Assembly (NCBI RefSeq): GCF_900088415.1
Contig: NZ_FLLQ01000013.1
Coordinates: 55,353-119,352 of the forward strand
Length of the DNA stretch: 64,000 nt
Direction: 5' to 3'
From: Vibrio mediterranei
Lineage (GTDB): Bacteria; Pseudomonadota; Gammaproteobacteria; Enterobacterales; Vibrionaceae
Each line of letters begins with the position of its first letter. Position 1 is the stretch's first letter. The notes under the pieces were generated by a model. That model did no database searches. It saw only the letters and a list, made by a program, of their open reading frames with translations, and had not been told where the DNA came from. The position numbers were made by a program, and so were the translations under genes. Positions 1-8,441 of the stretch are shown here, one piece after another.

Positions 1-2414
1 TCGTCTGTTGCATAGATATAAAACTGGTCAAAAAACTGCTGCCAAGCCGTCTTGTTGAGAACTTCCACAAGGGTTTCTACTCTGGCTATGGCGATACCAT
101 CTTGCTGTAACTCAATCTCTACCAGGTGGTTGTTATCCCAATTTACACTTTCATCGTTTCTCAAAGATAGAACCCCAAATAATCGTCCATCTCTGTCTCT
201 CACATTAGTGAGCTCAAAAAGATCGCTGTTATCGCGGGTCAGTACAAAGGCGAGATTAACATCGGGCGCAGACTCTGGAGCAAAGCGATTGCTTACTGGC
301 TGAATTCGGCCAATGACTTGCGCGTTAGTTTTAGATTGGGTCTGGATTTCAAACCGATTAAACAACAAGGTTTCAGTGGCAAATGAAGTATGTTTGAAGC
401 GCTGATCGTCTTGGTCATCATTATCACCAATACCATCGCCATCGCTGTCACGATAGTTGCCAGAATCGAATGGTAACTCATCGATTCTTAACCCTGAGTT
501 GAGCTGACATTGGACGTTACATTGCTCGTTCCAACTGTCAGGGTAACCATCACTATCTGTATCTACGCTGGCGGCATGGTTATTTGGGAAGGCATCTTTG
601 TTGTCACCTACACCATCCCCATCGCTATCCAGCCATTCTGTTGGATCGTTTGGAAAAGCATCTCGACCATCTGATCTTCCATCAGCATCCGTATCGACAA
701 GCTTTGTTATTGAGAAGGCATCGAGCGATGCACCGTTTGCGTCATCAAAACGCATCAATAATTGATGGTTTCCAGCTGATAACGGGATGTCGGCGTCCAG
801 AATGACGGTTTGGTATAGGCGTGGGTTGGCTACATTAGCCGTATAGTTGAGGTTAAAAATGTTGTTGTTAATGTGAACTGATAGTTCCACAGGTTTGCTG
901 TCTTGACCACTACCAGCCATGAGTTCGAGCTGATACAAGCCACTCTCTTTTACGTCAAGGTCGTACATGAGCCACTCACCATCAGCGGTGTTAGCGACTC
1001 CATAAGTCGGGTTCCCTAAGGCATCACTTTGATTATTGTTTTGAATGTCGACATCCACATCCAAACGATGCTGGCCTTTTGAATTTCCAACGGTTGAGTC
1101 AAAGTACGCTTCGCCATTTTCAACGTATTGAAAATGCTCGGCTTGCATGTTGCCTGGCACTGGCATTACTGGGTCTACCCAGAGATCGGCAAGTAATGGA
1201 TAAATGTCGGCATTGTCTCCCATCCCATCACTATCTGAATCGAGCTGCTCATCGGCGTCATTTGGAAAGGCATCTAGCGTTAGCGAAGTGGTCGAGTCTT
1301 GCTGGGTTTTCCCTTCATTCCAGTTATCTGGGTAATCGTCGCCATCGCTGTCAATACTGGCAGCAGGATCATCAGGGAAGGCATCTGTATTATCGCCGAC
1401 CCAGTCTCCATCCCGATCGGGGGAGACGTTAATTTCAATATCCCGAATTCGAAAACCATTGGAAGCAAGCTGTATTTCTAATTGTTGACGGCCCTCATGT
1501 AAGGTTAGTCCTTTCATAATAAACGGCTGAAAATTGTAGGCACCAGCACCTTGGGTGTTAAAGGCTAGGCTGCCAAGCGTTTTACCCGTGTTATCTTTCA
1601 AATTGAGAGCTTTATCTTTACTGCTGTCAGATGCTAGGTAAAAGACCGCGTCATAGGCTCCACTTTTGGCGACCGCCGTTTCAAATTTTAGATATTCTTG
1701 AGGTTGAGTCCAACCAACCAAGGGGAGTTGGTCACTGACTCGAATATCAACATCATCTTGGCGATAACCACCACCTGAATTGCCCTCGGTTGTATCGAAG
1801 TACTCGCTATAATCCGCGGCGAAAAAGCGGCCTGGTAATTTAGCATAATTGACAAGGCTAGAGCCGGGACCATATTGAGTGTCAGCGGGATAGGCAGCTT
1901 GCTCCAATGTGAGTATAAAATTATCTAATGACAAGGCACGATCATGTAAGCGAGCCTGAATCGTAACAGCACCTTGTGGAAGCCAGATATCAGAGAGAGT
2001 TTCGTTTTGAAAGCTGCGCACATCGGCGACATTGGGTGTGTAGGTGAGAGTGCCAAGGTGGCTGCCATCGGTCAGATGAAAACTTAGTGTCATGGAGTTT
2101 GTCGTATTACCAGCGACCAAAGCGTCTAATCGATATTTTCCCGCCTGTTCTATGTTCACCGAGTAATTTAGGTACTCGCCATTGTCGCTCCAGCCGACAG
2201 CATAGCCGCCTGAGCCATTGCCTCTAATATCAACGTCATCTTGACGGTATTTACCACCCAAATTGCCTGCACTGCTATCAAAATAGCTGACATTCTGGCC
2301 CCCTGAGTCATAGTCTTCAAACTCAACGGTAATCGTAGTTGCAGCATGCGAAAATGGTGCAAGTAGGGTTAGTAACCCAATGGCATTGCACCTAGAAAAG
2401 GTTGATCTTTTCAT
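1..2414 (-). CDS. Large secreted CBM6 / calcium-repeat protein, 3' end outside window
   Basis: About 804 residues are visible and the frame stays open to the window edge. The N-terminus (MKRSTFSRC...APFSHAA) is a signal peptide. Three CBM6-like modules follow at about residues 26-160, 190-320 and 420-560, each with the hallmark YFD(S/T)...GN...DVDI and later W-(T/S)-x-x-x-E-(Y/W)-L. Between and after them (about 328-405 and 571-673) are thrombospondin type 3-like Asp-rich repeats such as DSDGDGVGDNKDAFP, which bind calcium in the known family. Residues about 690-780 resemble a cadherin-like domain (FVLTRDNSDLFEL). CBM6 modules usually bind beta-glucans, xylan or agarose chains, so a polysaccharide-binding exoprotein or a modular glycoside hydrolase or adhesin is likely; a catalytic domain, if any, must lie past the window edge. 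The start at 2414 is chosen for the signal peptide; the Shine-Dalgarno is weak. Confidence 0.8.
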   Translation of the reverse strand, partial: MKRSTFSRCNAIGLLTLLAPFSHAATTITVEFEDYDSGGQNVSYFDSSAGNLGGKYRQDDVDIRGNGSGGYAVGWSDNGEYLNYSVNIEQAGKYRLDALVAGNTTNSMTLSFHLTDGSHLGTLTYTPNVADVRSFQNETLSDIWLPQGAVTIQARLHDRALSLDNFILTLEQAAYPADTQYGPGSSLVNYAKLPGRFFAADYSEYFDTTEGNSGGGYRQDDVDIRVSDQLPLVGWTQPQEYLKFETAVAKSGAYDAVFYLASDSSKDKALNLKDNTGKTLGSLAFNTQGAGAYNFQPFIMKGLTLHEGRQQLEIQLASNGFRIRDIEINVSPDRDGDWVGDNTDAFPDDPAASIDSDGDDYPDNWNEGKTQQDSTTSLTLDAFPNDADEQLDSDSDGMGDNADIYPLLADLWVDPVMPVPGNMQAEHFQYVENGEAYFDSTVGNSKGQHRLDVDVDIQNNNQSDALGNPTYGVANTADGEWLMYDLDVKESGLYQLELMAGSGQDSKPVELSVHINNNIFNLNYTANVANPRLYQTVILDADIPLSAGNHQLLMRFDDANGASLDAFSITKLVDTDADGRSDGRDAFPNDPTEWLDSDGDGVGDNKDAFPNNHAASVDTDSDGYPDSWNEQCNVQCQLNSGLRIDELPFDSGNYRDSDGDGIGDNDDQDDQRFKHTSFATETLLFNRFEIQTQSKTNAQVIGRIQPVSNRFAPESAPDVNLAFVLTRDNSDLFELTNVRDRDGRLFGVLSLRNDESVNWDNNHLVEIELQQDGIAIARVETLVEVLNKTAWQQFFDQFYIYATD

Positions 2415-2587
2415 AACCACCACTTTTTGTTTTATGGATAATTCTGTTGTTTTTCTTTTTACGATAGCTCGCCTAAATAGAAGGGGGTGGTTGGATTTTT
2501 GAACGAATATCGCAATTTACAATATGAATGACGGTATATATTGACGGAGCTTATGGGTTGAGTTGTGAGCATTAGGCCTGGATAAGA

Positions 2588-3310
2588 TTAAAATTGCGTA
2601 TGCACTTGATTGAGTCCAGAGACAACAGCTCTAATTACTTTCTTTGATTGGCTATTTTGCACCTCGATTTGCTCACCTGCTCCACCTGTTTCCAACGCAA
2701 TGCCTTTCGTGCTGGCATTGAATTTTCCTTTTGCTGCAATGATGACGACTTCATTGCCCTTCTCGACGAGCGGAGGCTTGACCACGAAGCTGGCATCAAT
2801 GATTTGCCCTGTTCGCATACGGCGAGAGACTTGGTTGCCAATGATTTGTGATAAATCGGCAACGAAATGAACGGCGCGATTGAGAGTGCGAGTTTCCAGT
2901 TGTACCGATGCTGCGGTGATCTGAGTATCTCGATTTAATGTTTGACTGGCGACGGCGACAGGCAGCGATAAGGTCACTTTGGCGCTGGTGTTGATGCGCC
3001 AATCGTTGTGACCATCTTGGCATTGCACACTGCGTCTTAAGTTGCCTACAGGCAGTGCCTGACTATCTCGGCTTGTGATAATCAGTGGTGCTTGGCATTT
3101 CGCTAAATGTTTTGCTGACTCTGGAACGAACATCACCAGATTGGTCTCGTAGTGCTGCCAGTTTTGTCTCTGGGCGGTGCGCTCGATCTCCGCCAAGACA
3201 GACTGTTGTACTGCCACTTCCACGTCTTGTGGCGTCATTTTTTGCTGAGTTTCGGCCTGTGAAGGTAAAGTTAGCAGCAGCAAAAAAGCACTTCCTAGCC
3301 ACTTCCTCAT
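2588..3310 (-). CDS. flgA: Lateral flagellar P-ring assembly chaperone FlgA
   Basis: FlgA is the periplasmic chaperone needed to assemble the FlgI P ring. The protein has 240 residues from the chosen ATG, opening with a clear signal peptide (MRKWLGSAFLLLLTLPSQAE). The C-terminal half holds the SAF/ChapFlgA domain, with RRMRTGQIIDASFVVKPPL and the terminal GEQIEVQNSQSKKVIRAVV that typify the family. An in-frame ATG at 3397 would add 29 charged residues before the signal peptide and would run through the sigma-54/enhancer region of flgB, so 3310 is preferred. It is divergent from flgB. In the V. parahaemolyticus lateral set flgA is grouped with flgM and flgN; here neither follows. Confidence 0.9.
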   Translation of the reverse strand: MRKWLGSAFLLLLTLPSQAETQQKMTPQDVEVAVQQSVLAEIERTAQRQNWQHYETNLVMFVPESAKHLAKCQAPLIITSRDSQALPVGNLRRSVQCQDGHNDWRINTSAKVTLSLPVAVASQTLNRDTQITAASVQLETRTLNRAVHFVADLSQIIGNQVSRRMRTGQIIDASFVVKPPLVEKGNEVVIIAAKGKFNASTKGIALETGGAGEQIEVQNSQSKKVIRAVVSGLNQVHTQF

Positions 3311-3321
3311 CCCACGTCTTG

Positions 3322-3338
3322 CTTCCGTAAAACGGAAG
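3322..3338. promoter_or_regulatory. Perfect palindrome in the flgA/flgB divergent region, candidate LafK site
   Basis: CTTCCGT-AAA-ACGGAAG, two perfect 7-bp arms with a 3-bp spacer. Its centre is about 60 bp upstream of the -24 element of the flgB sigma-54 promoter, the usual distance for an enhancer-binding-protein site. A related inverted pair (GCGGAA...TTCCGC) lies at a similar distance upstream of the lafB sigma-54 promoter. Binding by LafK is inferred. Confidence 0.45.
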
Positions 3339-3389
3339 TTCCATTTCCTGATAAATATGTAAGTCATTGTTTTTGTTTTATAAAAAAAT

Positions 3390-3405
3390 TGGCACATATC
3401 TTGTT
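3390..3405 (+). promoter_or_regulatory. Sigma-54 promoter of the flgB operon
   Basis: TGGCACATATCTTGTT closely matches the -24/-12 consensus TGGCACG-N4-TTGCA with the correct spacing. It lies 39 bp upstream of the flgB start. Fourteen of 16 positions are identical to the element upstream of lafB. Lateral genes of the first class are known to depend on sigma-54 and LafK in V. parahaemolyticus. Confidence 0.8.
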
Positions 3406-3443
3406 ATTTCCCTTGGTACTTCGCCCATTTAAGGACAAGAGAC

Positions 3444-3806
3444 ATGGCAATCAGTTTTGATAGTGCATTGGGGGTTCACCCACAAGCACTCAACTTTCGG
3501 GTTCAGCGTACCAAGGTGCTTGCTAGTAACTTAGCAAATGTCGATACCCCTGGATACCTAGCCAAAGACTTGAGTTTTACCACCGTGATGAAGCAAGCCA
3601 ATCCAAATGGTGTGCATACGCCAACACCAAAATTGGACATTGCGACGCAATACTCAGTGCCTTACCAAAACAGTAAAGACGGCAATACCGTTGAGCTCGG
3701 TGTAGAGCAAGCCAAGTTCACCCAAAACAACATGGATTTCCAAACCAGTCTGACCTTTATGAATATGAAATTCAGTGGTTTGGCTAAAGCGATAGAGGGA
3801 CGCTAA
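3444..3806 (+). CDS. flgB: Flagellar basal-body rod protein FlgB
   Basis: Proximal rod component next to the MS ring and export gate. It has 120 residues, slightly short for the family (about 130). The N-terminal rod signature is present (LASNLANVDTPGYLAKD) and the C-terminal helix ends TFMNMKFSGLAKAIEGR, the typical FlgB tail. There is a good ribosome site (AAGGACAAGAG) before the ATG. It is the first gene of flgBCDEFGHIJKL-lafW, 2 bp before flgC, and is preceded by a sigma-54 promoter. Confidence 0.95.
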   Translation: MAISFDSALGVHPQALNFRVQRTKVLASNLANVDTPGYLAKDLSFTTVMKQANPNGVHTPTPKLDIATQYSVPYQNSKDGNTVELGVEQAKFTQNNMDFQTSLTFMNMKFSGLAKAIEGR

Positions 3807-3808
3807 TC

Positions 3809-4243
3809 ATGTCATTCACTGATATCTATTCCATCGCAGGCTCTGCGATGACGGCGCAAACTGTGCGATTGAACACGGTGGCAAGTAACTTGGCAAACGC
3901 TGATGCCGTGTCGGCTAACCCAGATGATGCTTACAAAGCGTTAAAGCCAGTATTTGCCACGGTATACAGTCAAACTCAACTTGCCGCAGGACAAAATGTG
4001 TATCCGAATGCGGAAGTGCGCATTGTTGATGTGGTGCAAAGTGACGCCAAAGCCGATCAGCGTTTTGAGCCCAACAACCCGCTGGCAAATGAAGAAGGCT
4101 ATGTGTACTACCCAGGTGTTGATGTGGTGGCGGAAATGGCCGATATGATGTCGGCAACTCGCAGCTTTGAAACCAACGTTGAAGTGCTGGCTAATGTGAA
4201 AAGCATGCAGCAAGGTTTGTTGAGACTAGGAGAAGGACGCTAA
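3809..4243 (+). CDS. flgC: Flagellar basal-body rod protein FlgC
   Basis: Rod protein joining FlgB/FlgF to the distal rod. The 144 residues include the N-terminal rod motif (VRLNTVASNLANADAVS), the FlgC segment YVYYPGVDVVAEMADM and the C-terminal polymerisation helix ending SMQQGLLRLGEGR. Its stop codon overlaps the flgD start by one base (TAATG), pointing to translational coupling. Length and motifs are normal for FlgC. Confidence 0.95.
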   Translation: MSFTDIYSIAGSAMTAQTVRLNTVASNLANADAVSANPDDAYKALKPVFATVYSQTQLAAGQNVYPNAEVRIVDVVQSDAKADQRFEPNNPLANEEGYVYYPGVDVVAEMADMMSATRSFETNVEVLANVKSMQQGLLRLGEGR

Positions 4244-4920
4244 TGAGTATCGCGCAATTTACCGCTCTGGATACGGACACGCCGGTTGCGAGTCAAAGTA
4301 ATGCTGGTATCGCGGCCAACCCACAAGACATGAACAGCGCAACGTCACTGCAAAATGAGTTTATCACCTTGATGGTGGCGCAGATTCAAAACCAAGACCC
4401 ACTGAACCCACTAGACGGCACTGAGTATGTCAGCCAATTAGCACAGTTCTCACAGGTACAGAGTACCGAGAATATGTCGATGCTGATGCAAAACAGTATG
4501 GTACTGCTGGATAACATGCAGGTGCTTTCAACGGCAGGGCTAGTGGGGCAAACCGTGTATGTCAGTGGTAATGAAGTGGAGTTATCGGACGGGATACAAA
4601 ACGGCCGCGTTGAGCTGGCGCATTCATCCAATCAAGTGACCTTAGTTGTAGAAGACGAGTTCGGTCAGAAAACCAAAGTACCGCTTGGCGCACACCCTGC
4701 GGGAGACGTGGATTTTTCAATCAACCCTGAAGAGTTGGGTCTTAAGCCCGGTAAGTACTCGCTATCGGTAGAGGTTCAAGAAGGTCAGGCAGACCCTAAC
4801 TTATTACTTGCCGGTGAAGTGAAGCAAGTACGAATTCCAAGTAACGGAGGCGCAGCCATGGTGAATATCGCTGGTGTTGGCAACGTGCCTTTCTATCAAA
4901 TCAGTCAGTTTGGTGCCTAG
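4243..4920 (+). CDS. flgD: Flagellar hook-capping protein FlgD
   Basis: Scaffold that caps the growing hook and is later replaced by FlgK. The 225-residue protein has the N-terminal FlgD signature LQNEFITLMVAQIQNQDPLN followed by GTEYVSQLAQFSQVQ, and a C-terminal FLN/tudor-like domain (about 90-225). It is exported by the flagellar type III system, so it has no Sec signal peptide. It overlaps flgC by one base and lies 58 bp before flgE. Confidence 0.95.
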   Translation: MSIAQFTALDTDTPVASQSNAGIAANPQDMNSATSLQNEFITLMVAQIQNQDPLNPLDGTEYVSQLAQFSQVQSTENMSMLMQNSMVLLDNMQVLSTAGLVGQTVYVSGNEVELSDGIQNGRVELAHSSNQVTLVVEDEFGQKTKVPLGAHPAGDVDFSINPEELGLKPGKYSLSVEVQEGQADPNLLLAGEVKQVRIPSNGGAAMVNIAGVGNVPFYQISQFGA

Positions 4921-4978
4921 CGCCTACGCTCATCGCACAACAACGTGCTGAGACACATTATCAGAATTAGAGGACATT

Positions 4979-6175
4979 ATGAGCTTTGATATCGCATTAA
5001 GTGGCTTGGACGCTACTAACACTCAGCTTAATACCATCAGCCACAATATCGCTAACGCATCGACTTACGGTTTTAAAGAAGCGCGCACAGAATTCTCTGC
5101 GGTGTATAACGGTATGCAAGCCGGAGGGGTAGAAGTCGCATCCATCTCGCAAAACTTTGACAAGAACGGTTCGGTTTCGGGAACAGGTCGTGCTATGGAC
5201 TTGGCCATCAATGGTAATGGCTTCTTCGTCACTAAAGACCATATGGGGCAAACGCTGTATACCCGTGCGGGCGTATTTGGTACCGATAAAGACAACTATG
5301 TAGTTGGTAATACGGGAGCGAAACTGCAAGGTTATGGTGTTGATAGCAACAATAATCTACTGACGGGTTCAGTGGGTGATCTGAAGATCAGTACTTCATC
5401 ACTAGCAGCACAAGCGACTGATAAGTTGGACTTTGTGGCTAACTTTGACGCCAGCTCAAAAGTGGTCGATCAAACGGTGAATCCTTTTGACCCAGCAGAC
5501 CCAGATTCTTTCAACTCATCATATACCTCCAAAGTTTATGACTCCTTAGGCAACTCGCATACGGTGACTCAGTACTTCACTAAGACTGCAGACAATACTT
5601 GGGAAGTGAATGTTCAGGTTGACGGTGGTAGTACGCCAGCACAAACGGTTCCGGTGACCTTCAATCCGGATGGCACACTAGCCTCACCAACGGGCAGCTT
5701 TAACGTTGCGTTTCCGGCGGCAGGTGCGAATGCCATGAGCATCGATATTAGCCTTGAAGGCAGCACTCAGTTTGGCGCGGCATTTGGTGTGAGTACCAAC
5801 AATCCCAACGGTTACACCTCTGGTGAATTAGCAGGCGTGCGCGTTGAAGATAACGGTATGGTGTTTGCGACCTACACCAACGGTCAATCTCAACTGCAAG
5901 GACAAGTGGTGTTAGCCAACTTTGCCAACCCTCAAGGGCTTGCGAAAACCAATGGTACCGCATGGACTCAAAGCTATGGCTCAGGGGCGCCAGTCATGGG
6001 TACCCCGGGCTCTGGTGTGTTAGGTGACCTAACGCCGGGTGCATTAGAAGGCTCGAACGTTGACCTGACCTCTGAGCTTGTGAACTTGATGACAGCACAG
6101 CGCAACTATCAAGCTAACGCCAAAACCATCTCAACGTCTGACAAGCTCACTCAAGCTCTGTTTAACGCAGTATAA
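4979..6175 (+). CDS. flgE: Flagellar hook protein FlgE
   Basis: Forms the hook, the universal joint of the flagellum. The 398 residues begin with the hook/rod signature (LNTISHNIANASTYGFK) and end with the matching C-terminal helix (MTAQRNYQANAKTISTSDKL). The middle (about 80-330) is the variable D1/D2 region with the FlgE motif SKVYDSLGNSHTVTQYF. Length is typical of FlgE. ATG is preceded by AGAGGACATT. Identity is clear from the paired terminal domains and gene order. Confidence 0.95.
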   Translation: MSFDIALSGLDATNTQLNTISHNIANASTYGFKEARTEFSAVYNGMQAGGVEVASISQNFDKNGSVSGTGRAMDLAINGNGFFVTKDHMGQTLYTRAGVFGTDKDNYVVGNTGAKLQGYGVDSNNNLLTGSVGDLKISTSSLAAQATDKLDFVANFDASSKVVDQTVNPFDPADPDSFNSSYTSKVYDSLGNSHTVTQYFTKTADNTWEVNVQVDGGSTPAQTVPVTFNPDGTLASPTGSFNVAFPAAGANAMSIDISLEGSTQFGAAFGVSTNNPNGYTSGELAGVRVEDNGMVFATYTNGQSQLQGQVVLANFANPQGLAKTNGTAWTQSYGSGAPVMGTPGSGVLGDLTPGALEGSNVDLTSELVNLMTAQRNYQANAKTISTSDKLTQALFNAV

Positions 6176-6185
6176 GGTGTAGAGC

Positions 6186-6917
6186 ATGGATAGCTTGTTA
6201 TTCACAGCAACCACAGGGGCGAGCCGAGTACTCAAAGCGCAACACGTTCGCTCCAACAACTTATCGAACGCGGACACTGCAGGTTTTCGCGCCGATATGG
6301 AACGCGTTAAAAGCATTCCCCTACAAGGTTCTGGTTTTGATGGCCGCACTATGGTGGTCACCAACTCGGCAGCGACACGCTTTGATGCTGGCGATGTGGT
6401 GAAAACGGGCCGAGCGCTAGACATTGCCATCATGGGTGAAGGCTACATCAGTGTACAAACCCCTACCGGCAATGAGGCATACACTCGTGCCGGTAACATC
6501 AAAGTCGATGAACTGGGTGCGATGAGCATCAATGGTTTTGCCGTGGTTGGTGATAATGGCCCGATGGTACTGCCTGAGTTCCAAAAGGTAGAGATCAGTG
6601 AACGTGGTCGTGTTTCGGTGATTCCTCCAGGCGGTGGTGCCGAAGTGGAAGTAGGCACATTGAAGTTGGTCAAACCGGATATGAATCAACTGCAAAAGGA
6701 AAGCGACAGTTTGCTGCATAGCCTTGATGGCCAACCTTTTGCCGCTGATCCAACGGTAAACCTTGCCCCGGAACATATCGAAGGTAGTAACGTGTCAGCC
6801 ATTGATGAGCTGCTTAGCGTTATGTCACTTACCAGAAACTTTGAGATGCAAATCCGCATGATGAAAACGGCGGAAACCCTTGCGCAATCCGGCAACAAAT
6901 TAATGAGTGCGAGCTAA
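6186..6917 (+). CDS. flgF: Flagellar rod protein FlgF
   Basis: Proximal rod protein. The 243 residues carry the N-terminal motif RSNNLSNADTAGFRADMERV and the C-terminal helix SVMSLTRNFEMQIRMMKTAE, typical of FlgF (shorter loops than FlgE, same fold as FlgG). It follows flgE by 10 bp and precedes flgG by 23 bp. No unusual features. Confidence 0.93.
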   Translation: MDSLLFTATTGASRVLKAQHVRSNNLSNADTAGFRADMERVKSIPLQGSGFDGRTMVVTNSAATRFDAGDVVKTGRALDIAIMGEGYISVQTPTGNEAYTRAGNIKVDELGAMSINGFAVVGDNGPMVLPEFQKVEISERGRVSVIPPGGGAEVEVGTLKLVKPDMNQLQKESDSLLHSLDGQPFAADPTVNLAPEHIEGSNVSAIDELLSVMSLTRNFEMQIRMMKTAETLAQSGNKLMSAS

Positions 6918-6940
6918 TCGCTCGCGCCAAGGAGTAAACC

Positions 6941-7726
6941 ATGCATTCAGCATTATGGGTCAGTAAAACAGGGATGGCCGCCCAAGATACAAAAATGACG
7001 GCGATTTCCAATAACCTTGCCAACGTTAATACCGTAGGCTTCAAACGCGATCGAGTGGTGTTTGAAGACTTATTTTATAGCATTCAGCGCCAGCCAGGCG
7101 CGCAAGTCGACCAAGTGAACCAACTACCGACTGGGGTTCAGTTAGGTAGTGGTGTGCGTGTGGTGGGCACTCAAAAAGTCTTTACTCAAGGCAGCGCGCA
7201 AAACACAGGGCAAGACCTAGACCTAGCTGTGATGGGACAAGGCTTTTTCCAGATTGAAAACTCTGATGGCCAGATCATGTATACCCGAAATGGTCAGTTC
7301 CATGTCAATTCAGAAGGTCTGATGGTAAACAGCCAAGGTTTGCCATTGGAGCCTCAAATTCAGATTCCCGATAACGCTTTGACACTCTCTGTTGGTGTTG
7401 ATGGCACGGTGACTGCGACCACGGCAGACGGTCCTGCGCCACAGGATCTAGGACAAATCACCCTAGCGAAATTTGTTAACCCAGCAGGTCTAGAAGCCAT
7501 TGGCGGCAACTTGTTTAAAGAGACCGAAGCCAGTGGGCAAGCAGAAGAGCTGATTGCCGGTGAAGAAGGGGCGGGCAGTATCAAGCAAGGCGCATTAGAA
7601 GGCTCAAACGTGCAAGTAGTGGAAGAGATGGTCGATATGATCACCACCCAACGCGCTTATGAAATGAACGCCAAGGTGGTCTCGGCTGCCGATGACATGC
7701 TGAAGTTCGTCGCACAAGCGGTGTAG
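6941..7726 (+). CDS. flgG: Flagellar distal rod protein FlgG
   Basis: Distal rod subunit crossing the peptidoglycan and P/L rings. It is 261 residues, the family's usual length, with the N-terminal signature AISNNLANVNTVGFKRDRV and the C-terminal EEMVDMITTQRAYEMNAKVV. Ribosome site AAGGAG lies 7 bp before the ATG. Gene order flgF-flgG-flgH supports the call. Confidence 0.95.
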   Translation: MHSALWVSKTGMAAQDTKMTAISNNLANVNTVGFKRDRVVFEDLFYSIQRQPGAQVDQVNQLPTGVQLGSGVRVVGTQKVFTQGSAQNTGQDLDLAVMGQGFFQIENSDGQIMYTRNGQFHVNSEGLMVNSQGLPLEPQIQIPDNALTLSVGVDGTVTATTADGPAPQDLGQITLAKFVNPAGLEAIGGNLFKETEASGQAEELIAGEEGAGSIKQGALEGSNVQVVEEMVDMITTQRAYEMNAKVVSAADDMLKFVAQAV

Positions 7727-7766
7727 GTTAGTAAAGTTGGGAATTAACGGAAAAGGGATAAGTGGT

Positions 7767-8441
7767 ATGAAATGGCTTTCTCGCTGGGGAGTGGTAATTG
7801 GGCTACTCGTGCTTACTGGCTGTGCAGCTCGACCAGAGTTTGTACCACCAGAGCCGGATGAACAAAAGTATGCACCGCCTGAGCTCAATTACGCGCTGCC
7901 ACAAGCAACGGGAGGAAGCCTCTATCGCCATCAATATAACTTAACCTTATTCCAAGACCGTCGAGCGTACCGAGTGGGTGATGTACTGACGATTTTGCTG
8001 GTGGAAGAAACGCAATCGAGCAAGAAAGCGGATACCAAATTCGGCAAGACGTCTAAAGTGGATTTTGGTGCGGCAACCGTTGGTGGAAACACCTTTGACG
8101 AGACGGCGGTGGGTCTTAATGGCAGCCGAGCTTTTGATGGCAGTGCCGCTAGCTCCCAAGGTAATAAGTTAGAAGGCGCTATTACGGTCACGGTACATGA
8201 AGTGATGCCCAATGGCGTACTCAAAATTAGCGGTGAGAAATGGATTCGTCTTAACCAAGGCGATGAATTTATTCGCGTCACGGGCATTATTCGTGCCGAC
8301 GATGTAGACCGTTACAACCAAGTGTTTTCTCATCGCATAGGGGATGCGCGCATCACCTACTCTGGACGTGGTGCTTTAGCTGACAGCAACTCTGCTGGTT
8401 GGCTCACTCAGTTCTTTACCAGCCCATGGATGCCGTTCTAA
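7767..8441 (+). CDS. flgH: Flagellar L-ring lipoprotein FlgH
   Basis: Outer-membrane lipoprotein forming the L ring. From the ATG at 7767 it has 224 residues with a lipoprotein signal (MKWLSRWGVV...) and lipobox LTGC at about residue 16-19. The FlgH core includes YRVGDVLTILLVEETQSSKKADTKFGK and the conserved C-terminal RITYSGRGALADSNSAGWLTQFF region. A TTG at 7737 would add ten residues before the signal and is unlikely. The stop overlaps the flgI start by one base. Confidence 0.93.
   Translation: MKWLSRWGVVIGLLVLTGCAARPEFVPPEPDEQKYAPPELNYALPQATGGSLYRHQYNLTLFQDRRAYRVGDVLTILLVEETQSSKKADTKFGKTSKVDFGAATVGGNTFDETAVGLNGSRAFDGSAASSQGNKLEGAITVTVHEVMPNGVLKISGEKWIRLNQGDEFIRVTGIIRADDVDRYNQVFSHRIGDARITYSGRGALADSNSAGWLTQFFTSPWMPF

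Noticed and set aside
1079..1432. 117-codon plus-strand frame
   Set aside because: Shadow of the Asp-rich repeats of the secreted protein on the other strand.
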